The notes beneath the pieces were generated by a model that did no database searches, was not told the origin of the DNA, and saw only the letters and a list, made by a program, of their open reading frames with translations. The translations under genes and the position numbers were made by a program. This document shows, in pieces, positions 9,996 through 18,970 of a DNA stretch of 64,000 nt (position 1 is its first letter; each line of letters opens with the position of its first letter). Where the stretch lies: the NCBI GenBank assembly GCA_049426725.1, contig JBMSYN010000012.1, positions 13,686 to 77,685 of the forward strand. The letters are read 5' to 3'. The DNA is from UBA961 sp049426725. Lineage in GTDB: Bacteria; Bacteroidota; Ignavibacteria; Kapaibacteriales; UBA961.

Positions 9996-10772
9996 TTATT
10001 GTTCTCTATACACTGTTGTTGTATTTGCTTGTGCAGTTGGAAGAATCAAGACATCTCCCATCGTGACATGTGATGGCCTATTGACAGCAAACAGAATGAT
10101 CTCTGCAATATCATCTGCAGTGAGTGGTTGCATTCCTTTATACACTTGTTTTGCTCTCTCTTCATCACCATGAAAACGTACGAGAGAAAATTCTGTCTCA
10201 ACCATTCCTGGATCAATGTTCATGACACGAATATTATTTCCATTCACATCAATGCGCATTGCTTCAGAAAGAGTTCTGGCAGCTGACTTTGTGGCACAAT
10301 ACACATTTCCGGAAGGATATGTCTCCCTGCCTGCTATGGATGCGATATTTACCACATTTCCCTTTTTTCTTTCAATCATTCCCGGGAGAATTGTTCTTGA
10401 TACATACAGCAAACCTTTGATATTTGTATCAATCATCTCTTCCCAATTTTGGATGATTCCATCTTGAATCTTTTCCAGTCCACGAGATAATCCTGCATTA
10501 TTGATGAGTGTATCAATATGCTTCCATTCTTCGGGCATATTCAATAACTGTTGTTCAACGGATGCTCTATCCCGAACATCACAAACAATCGTCAAAATCT
10601 TAATGTCGGGATATTGTGCATGCAATTCTGTTTTGAATTTTTCTAAAGCTTCACTTCTTCTTGCAAGTAAAATCAAATGAGAACCGGCAGCAGCGAAATG
10701 TCTTGCGCATGCTTCACCAATTCCGCTTGAAGCACCTGTGATGAGCGTTATTGTATGTTGTATTCTATTCAT
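9996..10772 (-). CDS. Short-chain dehydrogenase/reductase (YdfG-like)
   Basis: About 258 residues from the ATG at 10772; an upstream TTG at 10781 is the alternative. Numbered from that TTG, the classical SDR signature is complete: nucleotide-binding TGASSGIG (15-22), NNAG (94-97), and catalytic Ser148, Tyr161 and Lys165 (YCATK). The overall pattern, with GRETYPSGNVY before the catalytic tyrosine, is that of NADP-dependent 3-hydroxy acid/serine dehydrogenases such as YdfG. The true substrate is not deducible. The start overlaps the end of the acetyltransferase gene (10765) by 8 bp, indicating translational coupling. Confidence 0.9.
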   Translation of the reverse strand: MNRIQHTITLITGASSGIGEACARHFAAAGSHLILLARRSEALEKFKTELHAQYPDIKILTIVCDVRDRASVEQQLLNMPEEWKHIDTLINNAGLSRGLEKIQDGIIQNWEEMIDTNIKGLLYVSRTILPGMIERKKGNVVNIASIAGRETYPSGNVYCATKSAARTLSEAMRIDVNGNNIRVMNIDPGMVETEFSLVRFHGDEERAKQVYKGMQPLTADDIAEIILFAVNRPSHVTMGDVLILPTAQANTTTVYREQ

Positions 10773-11253
10773 GTTTGCCAATGAATTGTTGCATGGATTC
10801 TTCAGTCAAACGAAAGGGATACCATTCTTTCATGTGAACTGCGCCGATGCTTTTATAAAATTCTTGCGCTGTCGTATTCCAGTCCAGCACAACCCATTCC
10901 ATTCTTCCGCAACCTTCATCCAAAGCTTTTTCTACTAGCTTCTTCATAATCTGTTTTCCAATACCTTGATTCCGGAATTGTGGTTGAATATATATGTCTT
11001 CCAAATACAATGTTGGCTTCGCCAAAAAACTAGAATACGATCTGAAGGTAATCACATAGCCACAAGCCACATGTTCCAAGCGAATAATATATGCCTGAAT
11101 CATTGGATGTTCACCCGTACAATCACGGAAAAGTCGAGTTTTGGCTTCCTGATTTGGACGTGGAAGTTCTTCATAATCAGCCAATTCTTCAATCAAAGCG
11201 AAGAATGTCTCAAATTCGGCATTTGAAACAGGAATCAAGGAAGGAATGACCAT
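10765..11253 (-). CDS. GNAT N-acetyltransferase, SSAT (diamine acetyltransferase)-like
   Basis: About 162 residues from the ATG at 11253. A longer reading to a TTG at 11298 would add 15 residues that look unlike the family. The acetyl-CoA binding motif A is present (EDIYIQPQFRNQGIGKQI, with the RNQGIG loop). The following segment, VVLDWNTTAQEFYKSIGA, resembles spermidine/spermine and thialysine acetyltransferases, where the sequence is AEWN....FYKRRGA. It therefore probably acetylates a small amine. It is the first gene of the minus-strand run reaching 7479 and overlaps the SDR gene. Confidence 0.85.
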   Translation of the reverse strand: MVIPSLIPVSNAEFETFFALIEELADYEELPRPNQEAKTRLFRDCTGEHPMIQAYIIRLEHVACGYVITFRSYSSFLAKPTLYLEDIYIQPQFRNQGIGKQIMKKLVEKALDEGCGRMEWVVLDWNTTAQEFYKSIGAVHMKEWYPFRLTEESMQQFIGKHE

Positions 11254-11280
11254 TTTAGAGTGAAGAGTGAGAAAAAATAT

Positions 11281-11312
11281 TTTGTCGAATATAATCAAAT
11301 CAAGTATTTTTG
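11281..11312 (+). promoter_or_regulatory. Bacteroidota-type promoter of tRNA-Asn
   Basis: TTTG at 11281-11284, then 20 bases, then TATTTTTG at 11305-11312. This is an exact match to the Bacteroidota primary-sigma consensus TTTG-N19/20-TAnnTTTG. The tRNA begins 13 bases after the -7 element, leaving a very short leader. It is the cleanest promoter in the window. Confidence 0.75.
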
Positions 11313-11325
11313 TCGTCCATCGAGT

Positions 11326-11399
11326 TCCGACTTAGCTCAGCTGGTTAGAGCATCTGACTGTTAATCAGAGGGTCCGCGGTTCAAGTCCGCGAGTCGGAG
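11326..11399 (+). tRNA. tRNA-Asn (anticodon GTT)
   Basis: A complete cloverleaf can be folded by hand. The 7-bp acceptor stem is TCCGACT with AGTCGGA (11392-11398). The D stem is GCTC/GAGC, the anticodon stem TCTGA/TCAGA with loop CTGTTAA (anticodon GTT), and the T stem CGCGG/CCGCG with loop TTCAAGT. The discriminator is G at 11399. The next bases are CAC, so the 3' CCA is not encoded and must be added by tRNA nucleotidyltransferase. Confidence 0.97.
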
Positions 11400-11406
11400 C
11401 ACCTTC

Positions 11407-11433
11407 AAGGCCACTTTCCAGTGGCCTTTTTTT
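11407..11433 (+). terminator. Rho-independent terminator after tRNA-Asn
   Basis: A perfect 9-bp stem (AAGGCCACT with AGTGGCCTT) around a TTCC loop, followed by a T-run (11429-11433). It lies 7 bp after the tRNA and makes it a single-gene transcript. Confidence 0.9.
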
Positions 11434-11495
11434 ATTCCCTCCAAAGAATTGGTTTTTCGTAAGTTGTTGCATATTCACAATGTACGAAGCATCCC

Positions 11496-12149
11496 ATGTG
11501 TTTTTCCGCAACAGCCAGTTTTGGTGCATCCGGTGTTATTGGCGCTATAGGAGTGGGTACAATCCGCAAAGCCAATCCCGCAGATAAGTTATTTGCCTTC
11601 ATTCCTTTGATGTTTGCGACACAACAAATATTCGAGGGCATTATTTGGCTCGGCTTTGCCATGCCGCAATTCGAAGGATTGCGAACAGTAGCGACAATGG
11701 TCTTTTTACTATTCGCATGGGCTATCTGGCCAGCATATATTCCATTTGCAATTGCTTCATTGGAAACTGACTCAAAAAGAAAGGGAATTCTGAATTCTCT
11801 AAAAATACCGGGCATGATTGCAGGCATCGGAGCCATCATTCCAATTTTTATTGGTGGACCTCAGCCGCATATCATGGATTTTCACATTGATTATACATTA
11901 CAAAGCAATATCCCAAATGATACAATCCTGATGGCATATAATGTCATGTATCTACTCTGCACAATTGTACCAATGCTTATTTCTTCACGGAAAGGCATGA
12001 CGGCTTATGGTTTGGCAAATCTTATCGGACTCATCATTGCAGGAATCTTTTATCAAAGTTCGGTACCCAGCACATGGTGTTTTTTCTCAGCGATATTCAG
12101 TATCATGATTTTTCGCATCATCAAATATTCACCGGTGCTTGAACAATGA
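11496..12149 (+). CDS. DUF6629-like multi-pass membrane protein
   Basis: 217 residues. The N-terminus MCFSATASFGAS is characteristic of the uncharacterised DUF6629 family. About seven hydrophobic segments span the protein, so it sits in the inner membrane. No catalytic motif is evident. Its stop overlaps the start of the GH13 lipoprotein gene by 4 bp (ATGA at 12146), so the two are translationally coupled, though no functional link is obvious. Confidence 0.75.
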   Translation: MCFSATASFGASGVIGAIGVGTIRKANPADKLFAFIPLMFATQQIFEGIIWLGFAMPQFEGLRTVATMVFLLFAWAIWPAYIPFAIASLETDSKRKGILNSLKIPGMIAGIGAIIPIFIGGPQPHIMDFHIDYTLQSNIPNDTILMAYNVMYLLCTIVPMLISSRKGMTAYGLANLIGLIIAGIFYQSSVPSTWCFFSAIFSIMIFRIIKYSPVLEQ

Positions 12150-13483
12150 AGCATGCCTTGATAGTACTCATCATTCTTTTTGTTGCTGCTTGTAAAGAGC
12201 AGTCTACTCTCACACCAATTCAACCAAGTGATCCTCCATCTTGGAATGGTCATCCCGAACTTGATGATATGGTGATGTATGAAGTCAATCTTCGTGCATT
12301 TAGCAATGATGGAAGCATCAATGGATTGATTGCAAGACTCGACTCGGTGAAATCTCTAGGTGTGAATATGATTTGGGTGATGCCTCCATATCCGGTCGGG
12401 ATATTGAAAGGAATCAATTCACCGTATTGTATAAAAGACTATACTTCTATTGGGGTTGAATATGGAACAATCAATGATTTCAAAAGACTGGTTGATTCAG
12501 CTCATGCAAAAGGCATGGGAATCATTCTTGATTGGGTTGCGAATCATACATCCTGGGATCATCCTTGGACAAAGATTCCAGGTTTTCACACAGTGAATTC
12601 TTCGGGTGCAATCATTCATCCTCCCGGTACAAATTGGACTGATGTTGCAGACTTAAATTTCGGAAATCCAAATTTGCGTGATTCAATGATTGCCGCTATG
12701 AAATGGTGGATTAAAGAATGCGATATTGATGGTTTTCGATGCGACTATGCAGATGGAGTTCCCGCAGATTTTTGGTCACAAGCCATAAGACATCTCGATT
12801 CTACTTCAAGAAAATCTCTCTTATTCCTCGCAGAAGGAACCCGTGGAGATCATTTCTCTTCAGGTTTTGATTTGATCTTTTCATGGAATTATTATTCTGC
12901 ATTGAAAAGCACATTTTCAGGAGGAAGTGCAACATCTCTGATATCAACTCATGTATCTGAATATAATTCCGTACCAACTGGAAAACATCGTTTGCGCTTT
13001 ACCACAAATCATGATGAATCCGCATGGGATAATTCGCCAATTGTATTATTCAAAGGAATGCAAGGCGCTTTGTCTGCATCGGTGATAACAATTTTTCTTG
13101 AAGGTGTGCCTTTATTTTATTCCGGACAAGAAATTGGTAGATCAAGCAAAACGCCATTCTTCACTCGTTCTCCAATCAATTGGAGTGAGAATCCCGCAAT
13201 GCTGAAAGCGTATCAAGAGATGATAGGGATTTATAAGAAACATGAAGTGGCAAGAAAAGGAATGCTCGAACCATATCAATATCAACATGCAGTATGCTTC
13301 AAAAAAACATATCAGGGAAAAGAAATGCTGGTCTTGGCAAATGTGAGAAATCAACAAACTATTGTTTCATTACCCGTGATTTTACAAAACACTGCATGGA
13401 ATGATGCGCTAAAGCACATACCTGATACGCTTAAAAATTCAGTAACTCTTGCACCTTATGAATATCGCATTTTCCTGAATTAA
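12146..13483 (+). CDS. Alpha-amylase family (GH13) lipoprotein
   Basis: 445 residues. The lipobox VAAC places a lipidated Cys at 16, so the enzyme is membrane-anchored in the periplasm or on the surface. GH13 motifs are complete: region I DWVANH (129-134), region II GFRCD with nucleophile Asp200, region III LAEGT with general acid/base Glu230, and region IV TTNHD with His289 and transition-state stabiliser Asp290. It should hydrolyse or transfer alpha-1,4-glucans or maltodextrins; exact specificity is open. Its stop overlaps the stop of the convergent membrane protein gene (13480). Confidence 0.93.
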   Translation: MKHALIVLIILFVAACKEQSTLTPIQPSDPPSWNGHPELDDMVMYEVNLRAFSNDGSINGLIARLDSVKSLGVNMIWVMPPYPVGILKGINSPYCIKDYTSIGVEYGTINDFKRLVDSAHAKGMGIILDWVANHTSWDHPWTKIPGFHTVNSSGAIIHPPGTNWTDVADLNFGNPNLRDSMIAAMKWWIKECDIDGFRCDYADGVPADFWSQAIRHLDSTSRKSLLFLAEGTRGDHFSSGFDLIFSWNYYSALKSTFSGGSATSLISTHVSEYNSVPTGKHRLRFTTNHDESAWDNSPIVLFKGMQGALSASVITIFLEGVPLFYSGQEIGRSSKTPFFTRSPINWSENPAMLKAYQEMIGIYKKHEVARKGMLEPYQYQHAVCFKKTYQGKEMLVLANVRNQQTIVSLPVILQNTAWNDALKHIPDTLKNSVTLAPYEYRIFLN

Positions 13484-15096
13484 ATTGGAATTTCGCGGAC
13501 TGCAATTTCTTTTATGCGATATCTTTCATCTAGAGATTTAATGAATCTTCTGCTCATAAATGTCATCAGCCAAGTTCCCTTCTCATTTTGAATCGCAAAT
13601 GCCCCGTATATGTCTTTGAATTGCGCTTCTTTGTGAATCTCATGAAATATGTTTGCATTGAACTGATGAATTTCCAATGAATTCGGCTCATTATCTGAAA
13701 ACCCTCCACCCATCCAAAAGAGATCAGGTTGTTGATCATAAAATACACTAGGCACGAAGGAAGCATGATTCTTCATGATACCAGGTCGCTTGATTGATTC
13801 CGCATGTGCCATTTCAACATTGTTCAAACCGAGAAGGTCTATCGTTTTACCTTTATAAACATATGCCATTCCACCGGCAGTCAATACACCCTGAACAGGT
13901 AATTCATTCTCTTGAAAAAATGCATTCAATTGTTGTGATTGCAATCTTCCTTCCATCGCTATCGACCATTCATGTATAAGTGGTGTTTGCGTAACTGCAT
14001 AGATGACCCAGCGGGATGAGAACATTGCAATAATCACAATCCCAATCATGATAGATCTATGGAATGTCCATTGTGAGAGAATGAATATTCCGCCCATTAG
14101 TAATAGGGGAATTCCGGATTGAAAAAATCTTGACAATTGAAAATGATCTCCACCTGTGAGAAGTGGGATGATGAACAATATTTTTGTAAATATCACTATT
14201 GTCCATTGCATTGAGGATATAGTTGAAACCGATGTTTTCAGTAGTTTTTGCAAGACATCATACGCAATCATTATCATGACAATCGCCATGATGGGGATTT
14301 GAATGAAGAGTTTTGCAATGTATTTCAATCCTACAAATGCATTTGAAAAGATGTCTGAAGACACTTTTGCATAATAGGTATTAGGAAGAGGAAAACCGAA
14401 ATAGTTCATTCTCCATACAATCAAAGCAATCAATGAGATTGAAATCATGAAGAATGGTATGCTTGTCTGATACTGAATTGTTTGTCTTAAACGATATTGC
14501 ATTATCACATAAAGCATGCATGCCACATATCCCCAAAGCATTGCTTCCGGCCTGCACAAAATCAACAGTGAACCAAGAATTCCAATTATCCAAGGTGATG
14601 AATCTTCAATGATTGATAAGAATAGCAAACTTAGCAATGTGGTCCACAATCCGGTTTCGAGGAGCGATAGCACATTCCATTCGATGAATCCCGGTGTGCA
14701 AGCAAGAAGTGATAGAAAGAGTGCGGATTTCCATGAAATGTGTTGCTTACCATCAATGAACTTCCATATTCTTGAAATTACATATGAGATCAATACAATG
14801 TTCACAATGAGAAGACTCATTTCCAATGGAAGATTCATTGCATGGAAACCCGCACCAATCATCGTCCACAGAAGTGAAGTAAAACCTTCAACATGTTCCC
14901 CACCAATAGTATACACAAAACCATGTCCTTCAGCAATATGCTTCATGTACACAAAGTAAATATTGGCATCATCCACACCAATCAATGATCTACCATTTGC
15001 ATTCCATGCGATGATGGTGCCAATGATGACGATGGAGAATGAAAGAATGAATCTATAGACTCTTTTGGGCACTGTATGCTCAATCGTTTTTGTCAA
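13480..15096 (-). CDS. GT-C fold membrane glycosyltransferase-like protein (AftB/ArnT-like)
   Basis: 538 residues with about 10 to 12 membrane helices and a soluble C-terminal part (about 390-538). The first periplasmic loop has VDDANIYFVYMKHIAEG and then VEGFTSLLW. This is the GT-C pattern with an Asp-Asp catalytic site, as in AftB-like arabinofuranosyltransferases and related polyprenyl-phosphate-sugar transferases. The apparent start is TTG at 15096; no upstream ATG is available in frame and a GGAG lies about 9 bases before it. The gene overlaps the end of DoxX by 17 bp and is the last of the capA-DUF2490-DoxX run. Donor and acceptor are unknown. Confidence 0.75.
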   Translation of the reverse strand: MTKTIEHTVPKRVYRFILSFSIVIIGTIIAWNANGRSLIGVDDANIYFVYMKHIAEGHGFVYTIGGEHVEGFTSLLWTMIGAGFHAMNLPLEMSLLIVNIVLISYVISRIWKFIDGKQHISWKSALFLSLLACTPGFIEWNVLSLLETGLWTTLLSLLFLSIIEDSSPWIIGILGSLLILCRPEAMLWGYVACMLYVIMQYRLRQTIQYQTSIPFFMISISLIALIVWRMNYFGFPLPNTYYAKVSSDIFSNAFVGLKYIAKLFIQIPIMAIVMIMIAYDVLQKLLKTSVSTISSMQWTIVIFTKILFIIPLLTGGDHFQLSRFFQSGIPLLLMGGIFILSQWTFHRSIMIGIVIIAMFSSRWVIYAVTQTPLIHEWSIAMEGRLQSQQLNAFFQENELPVQGVLTAGGMAYVYKGKTIDLLGLNNVEMAHAESIKRPGIMKNHASFVPSVFYDQQPDLFWMGGGFSDNEPNSLEIHQFNANIFHEIHKEAQFKDIYGAFAIQNEKGTWLMTFMSRRFIKSLDERYRIKEIAVREIPI

Positions 15097-15469
15097 GAGA
15101 ATATGCTCCGGGACCGGTCAGCATTATCATCAAGAAAGACAAAAAATACATGAGGGCCAATTCTTTCTCACCGAGTGGATCGGCTCCATGTACGATGAAC
15201 GCTGCGACGCCCATAGTGAATGTCACAAAAAAAGCAGCATATCTGGTTTGATATCCCACAATAATGAGGAGCGGAGCAAACAGTTCACCAATGACAGCAA
15301 GTGCGAGTGAAATTTCGGGTCCCATGCCCATGAAGTCATAAAACTTAATTTCTCCGCCTGCGGTCAATTTCATGAGTTTGGCCCAACCATGAGTGATCAT
15401 CAAGAGAGAAGCACAAATACGAAATATCGGTAGACCGAGATGTGAATAGCGATTCAAAATGGAATCCAT
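15080..15469 (-). CDS. DoxX family membrane protein
   Basis: About 129 residues from the ATG at 15469, which has AGGA six bases upstream on the minus strand. A TTG at 15496 would give 9 more residues. Four membrane helices and the family's typical segments are present: LGLPIFRICASLLMITHGWAK, GELFAPLLIIVG and LSFLMIMLTGPGAYSLD. DoxX proteins are small integral membrane proteins linked to quinone or thiosulfate redox chemistry in some organisms, but most members have no defined role. It sits between DUF2490 and the GT-C gene. Confidence 0.88.
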   Translation of the reverse strand: MDSILNRYSHLGLPIFRICASLLMITHGWAKLMKLTAGGEIKFYDFMGMGPEISLALAVIGELFAPLLIIVGYQTRYAAFFVTFTMGVAAFIVHGADPLGEKELALMYFLSFLMIMLTGPGAYSLDKND

Positions 15470-15486
15470 ATACTTTCCTGTAGAAT

Positions 15487-16125
15487 TTAGAACCAAGGAT
15501 TATTCGTAAAAATAGCAATCTGCAATTGATTCTGTGTCGTCTGTGAAGTGATTTGTGACATATATCCCAATTCGGTGCGAATATATGGTGACCATTGATA
15601 TCCAACTGCTCCATAGATTCGATCTCTGTCGAATGCGCTACCGGACATATTCATGAAAATCTCATTGAATGCAGAAGCATAGACTGCCCCTGTATTCATT
15701 ACATTCATATTCAAGGGAAAGGTGGCACCAAGAAAATATCGCAACCGTACTGTCATGTCTTTCTCTTCCACAAAACGTTCTTCAAGTCGCACTCTTTGTT
15801 GAATTCCCAATGAGGAATATGTATGTCTATGAATGCCTTGTTGAAAGATGCGATGTTCATACAATGAAGATTCTTCCGTATCAGCAATGATATATGCATA
15901 TCCAAGCAACACCTGAGATTGATTACTCAATGAATAATTCAATCCTGTGCGTATAATCAATTGAGTAAAGTCCCCAAATACCTTTTGATCTCGATATTGT
16001 ATTTCATTCCAAATGGAATACTTCTCAGAAATAGGGTTATTTCCGATATACATCATCCAATTGCCGATGGATTCAGCTTTGACGAGCATGGGAATGCAAG
16101 ACAGCATGAAGAATACAATTCTCAT
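15487..16125 (-). CDS. DUF2490 outer-membrane beta-barrel protein
   Basis: 212 residues with a signal peptide (about 1-17, ending VKA). The mature part is made of amphipathic strands and begins IGNWMMYIGNNPISEKYSIWNEIQYRD, the pattern of the DUF2490 family. The protein ends NNPWF, with the C-terminal aromatic residue typical of BAM-inserted barrels. Its start overlaps the stop of the CapA-like gene by 4 bp (ATGA), so it is translationally coupled. Function unknown. Confidence 0.82.
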   Translation of the reverse strand: MRIVFFMLSCIPMLVKAESIGNWMMYIGNNPISEKYSIWNEIQYRDQKVFGDFTQLIIRTGLNYSLSNQSQVLLGYAYIIADTEESSLYEHRIFQQGIHRHTYSSLGIQQRVRLEERFVEEKDMTVRLRYFLGATFPLNMNVMNTGAVYASAFNEIFMNMSGSAFDRDRIYGAVGYQWSPYIRTELGYMSQITSQTTQNQLQIAIFTNNPWF

Positions 16126-17216
16126 TTTTTAAGGATCTTTCTTGTATCATCAAAAAACACTTTCGCTTTCTTTGCTTCACCTACTGGAAGAATAGAGATT
16201 TTGGATTCAGGTATAATATAGAATCCATGAATACCTTTCACTTCTTTTGATGATCCTTTCCACACCCAAAAAGGAATATCTTCAAAACCAACTATGCGTG
16301 GTTTTCCATTCACTTGTTTTATTGTTAGATGAATAAGTATTCCTCCATCTTTATACCTGTCGCGCATATTTGCAACAACATTGCCAAGACTATATGCAAC
16401 AGGAATGGAATCAGTTTTGGTTTTGATGTATTTGTTTGGTTGTACAACATGCGGATGCATTCCAATGATGGCATCAACACCTTTGGATACAAGAAACTCA
16501 GCAGTTTTTACTTGTGATGGATGTTCATACGTTTGATATTCAACGCCCCAATGAATGACGGGGATCACGATTTGCGCTCCAAGCGAACGGGCTTTATTGA
16601 TATCTTTTTCCATTTGTGCATGATCAATCAGATTCACCACATTTGGTTTTGGAACAGGTATTCCATTGGTTCCATAGGTATAACTTAGGATGGCAATTTT
16701 TACCCCTTTGATTTCTTGAATCAGCGGAGTGAAAGAATCCCGTTCTTTGTCTGTGCGAAATGATCCCGTATGTGCAATCTTAAGTGAGTCCAATACAGAC
16801 AACGTTCTTTCCAAACCTTTTCTTCCTTTGTCAACAGTGTGATTATTAGCCGTGACAAGAATATCAAAACCCACTTTTTTTAAATCTTCAGCAAAAGAAT
16901 CAGGTGCTGAGAACATCGGATATCCAGAATAGGGTTCACCGCCCAGTGGAGTTTCAAGATTTGCAATTGCTAGATCAGCAGACGCGATGGTATCTTTCAA
17001 AAATTGAAACCAATGCTCATATTCATGTCTTTTTGTTTGTGGGTTATAAGCCGCTTTCACCATCGGCATATGTGACATCATATCACCGGCGAAAATCAAA
17101 GTGATGGTTGAATCCACAGACAAAGAGTCTTGTGATGTTCCAGGATTAGAATCATCCCCTTTACATGAATGAAACATAATCATGCATAGCATGATGAGTG
17201 GCATTAATAAGCGCAT
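16122..17216 (-). CDS. CapA/PgsA-like metallophosphatase-fold lipoprotein
   Basis: 364 residues. The lipobox gives Cys18 (MFHSC). The CapA domain has the calcineurin-like pattern: FAGDMMSHMP, ANLETPLGG, VTANNHTVDKG, VIHWGVEY and IGMHPHVVQP. In Bacillus, CapA/PgsA acts in poly-gamma-glutamate export. In other phyla the family is widespread and substrates are unknown; no other pgs genes are visible here. It starts 18 bp after the end of lysA and is coupled to DUF2490 downstream. Confidence 0.88.
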   Translation of the reverse strand: MRLLMPLIMLCMIMFHSCKGDDSNPGTSQDSLSVDSTITLIFAGDMMSHMPMVKAAYNPQTKRHEYEHWFQFLKDTIASADLAIANLETPLGGEPYSGYPMFSAPDSFAEDLKKVGFDILVTANNHTVDKGRKGLERTLSVLDSLKIAHTGSFRTDKERDSFTPLIQEIKGVKIAILSYTYGTNGIPVPKPNVVNLIDHAQMEKDINKARSLGAQIVIPVIHWGVEYQTYEHPSQVKTAEFLVSKGVDAIIGMHPHVVQPNKYIKTKTDSIPVAYSLGNVVANMRDRYKDGGILIHLTIKQVNGKPRIVGFEDIPFWVWKGSSKEVKGIHGFYIIPESKISILPVGEAKKAKVFFDDTRKILKK

Positions 17217-17233
17217 GAATGCACCCTAAATCA

Positions 17234-18463
17234 TTATTCAAAAACTTGATTGCGTAAGATGTCGTCCAGACTTTCTCTTTTTCTTATAAGTTCGGCTTTT
17301 CCATTGATTACAAACACCTCTGCCGGACGAAATCTGCTATTGTAATTACTTGACATTGTCATTCCATAAGCACCGGCATTGTTAAATGCGAGGATATCAC
17401 CCTCTCGCACTTCATTCAATTTCCTATCCCAGCCGAAAGTATCTGTTTCGCAGATATACCCAACAACGGTATAGAGGCGTAATGGGGCATCAGGATTGCT
17501 TACATTCGTGATATGATGATACCCATTATAGAGCATGGGTCGAATCAAATGATTGAGTCCGCTATCAACACCTGCAAACATGGCAGAAGTGGTTTGTTTC
17601 AAGACATTTACCTTGACCAAAAATGTACCTGCTTCACTCACCAGAAATTTTCCGGGTTCAAACCATAATTCCAATTCTCTTCCATATTCATCACAAAATC
17701 TTTTGAAACGTTCAGTGAGTTTTATGCCAAGCTCTTCGATATCTGTTGAATAATCATCAGGTTTATATGGCACTTTGAAGCCACTTCCAAAATCAATGAA
17801 TGATAAATCGCGGAAACTTTCGGCTTGTTCAAAGAGGATGTCTGCAGCACGAAGGAAAATGTCAACATCTACGATATCGCTTCCGGTGTGCATGTGTAAT
17901 CCTATGACATTCAAATGTGTATTCTCGACAATTCTCAGGACATGCCTCATTTGATAAATCGAAATCCCAAACTTTGAATCAATGTGTCCGGTCGAGATAT
18001 TGATATTGCCACCTGCCATCACATGAGGATTGATTCTTATGCAAATAGGAACACTATTTCCATATTTCACTCCAAATTGCTCAAGTATGGAAATATTGTC
18101 AATATTGATCATTACTCCTTCTTTCACTGCAAGGTCGATTTCTTCCATCGAGACGCAATTTGGCGTATAGATGATTTCATGTGGAGCATATCCGGCTTTA
18201 AGTCCAAGCCAAACCTCTTGAATTGAAACAGTATCAAGGCAGGCGCCCAAATCATGAAGATGTCTCATGACTCTGATTGAATTCAATGCTTTGCATGCAT
18301 AATTTATGCGGGTCTTACATGTTGAAAATGCTTGTTTAAGGCGATTGAATTGCCTTTCCATGATGTTTCCATCATAGACATAAAGTGGTGTATCAAATCG
18401 TTCGACAAGGTCAATGACAGGAATACCACCAATGGCATATCTTCCAGCTTGAAATTCTATCAT
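17234..18463 (-). CDS. lysA: Diaminopimelate decarboxylase
   Basis: 409 residues, fold-type III PLP enzyme catalysing the last step of lysine biosynthesis, meso-diaminopimelate to L-lysine. Seen: PLP lysine Lys58 in NYACKALN, GLHMHTGSD (188-196), the PLP-phosphate loop GSGF (226-229), EPGK (269-272), CETDTFGWD (338-346, with the active-site cysteine) and NNAGAYGMTMSSNYNSR. Length is normal for the stand-alone enzyme. It is the first gene of a closely spaced minus-strand run (lysA, capA-like, DUF2490, DoxX, GT-C) and is divergent from the 18560 block. Confidence 0.96.
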   Translation of the reverse strand: MIEFQAGRYAIGGIPVIDLVERFDTPLYVYDGNIMERQFNRLKQAFSTCKTRINYACKALNSIRVMRHLHDLGACLDTVSIQEVWLGLKAGYAPHEIIYTPNCVSMEEIDLAVKEGVMINIDNISILEQFGVKYGNSVPICIRINPHVMAGGNINISTGHIDSKFGISIYQMRHVLRIVENTHLNVIGLHMHTGSDIVDVDIFLRAADILFEQAESFRDLSFIDFGSGFKVPYKPDDYSTDIEELGIKLTERFKRFCDEYGRELELWFEPGKFLVSEAGTFLVKVNVLKQTTSAMFAGVDSGLNHLIRPMLYNGYHHITNVSNPDAPLRLYTVVGYICETDTFGWDRKLNEVREGDILAFNNAGAYGMTMSSNYNSRFRPAEVFVINGKAELIRKRESLDDILRNQVFE

Positions 18464-18480
18464 GAGAAATCTATTTTTTG

Positions 18481-18512
18481 GTTGTCAGGAATAAATAATG
18501 GGTTTATTTTAC
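18481..18512 (+). promoter_or_regulatory. Possible Bacteroidota-type promoter for the MbnP/MbnH block
   Basis: GTTG at 18481-18484, 20 bases, then TATTTTAC at 18505-18512 (6 of 8 matches to the -7 consensus). The spacing is the same as in the strong tRNA promoter at 11281. It lies 47 bp before the first gene of the plus-strand block. Mutual overlap with the lysA promoter on the other strand is likely. Confidence 0.35.
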
Positions 18513-18559
18513 ACGAGTTACAAATTTCGTCAATTTTTTGGACATTTTAGGGAAAGAGC

Positions 18560-18970
18560 ATGTCATCAATCACATTAAAGTCATCATTGATCAAAGGTTT
18601 GATTGCCGGTTTGGCAAGTGCATTCATCAATAGTATTCTCTATTATGCTTTCAAAAATTTAGGTGCAATCAATGATATTGTCCAAATCAAACCCGAGACA
18701 ACCCTTGGTGTTCATCATGCCATATTTTCTTCGATTGTCTCTTCAGTCATTGCGGGTTTTGTTTTTTTTGTGATTTCGCTCTTTGCTCGTGATGCCTTCC
18801 GCATCTTTCAAAGAATCTCTCTTATCCTACTCATTTTGTCATTTTTCAATCCATTTCTTTTCATCCCCGATGTACCTGTCGGTTTTGCCATTTCACTCAA
18901 TATCATGCATATTGTTGTTGCAGCCGCTGTTATTTATGTGATGAAAAAACATATCCCCTTTCTATCATGA
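18560..18970 (+). CDS. DUF6069-like four-helix membrane protein
   Basis: 136 residues with four predicted membrane helices (about 10-30, 50-75, 85-105 and 112-132) and the pattern GLIAGLASAFINSILYY near the start, as in DUF6069 proteins. No known function. Its stop codon overlaps the ATG of the LamG/Ig gene (ATGA at 18967), so the two are coupled. It is the first gene of the plus-strand block containing MbnP and MbnH. Confidence 0.7.
   Translation: MSSITLKSSLIKGLIAGLASAFINSILYYAFKNLGAINDIVQIKPETTLGVHHAIFSSIVSSVIAGFVFFVISLFARDAFRIFQRISLILLILSFFNPFLFIPDVPVGFAISLNIMHIVVAAAVIYVMKKHIPFLS

Noticed and set aside
16122..17216. A poly-gamma-glutamate capsule locus, suggested by the CapA-like protein.
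   Set aside because: No CapB/PgsB ligase or CapC homologue is present, and the neighbours are unrelated.
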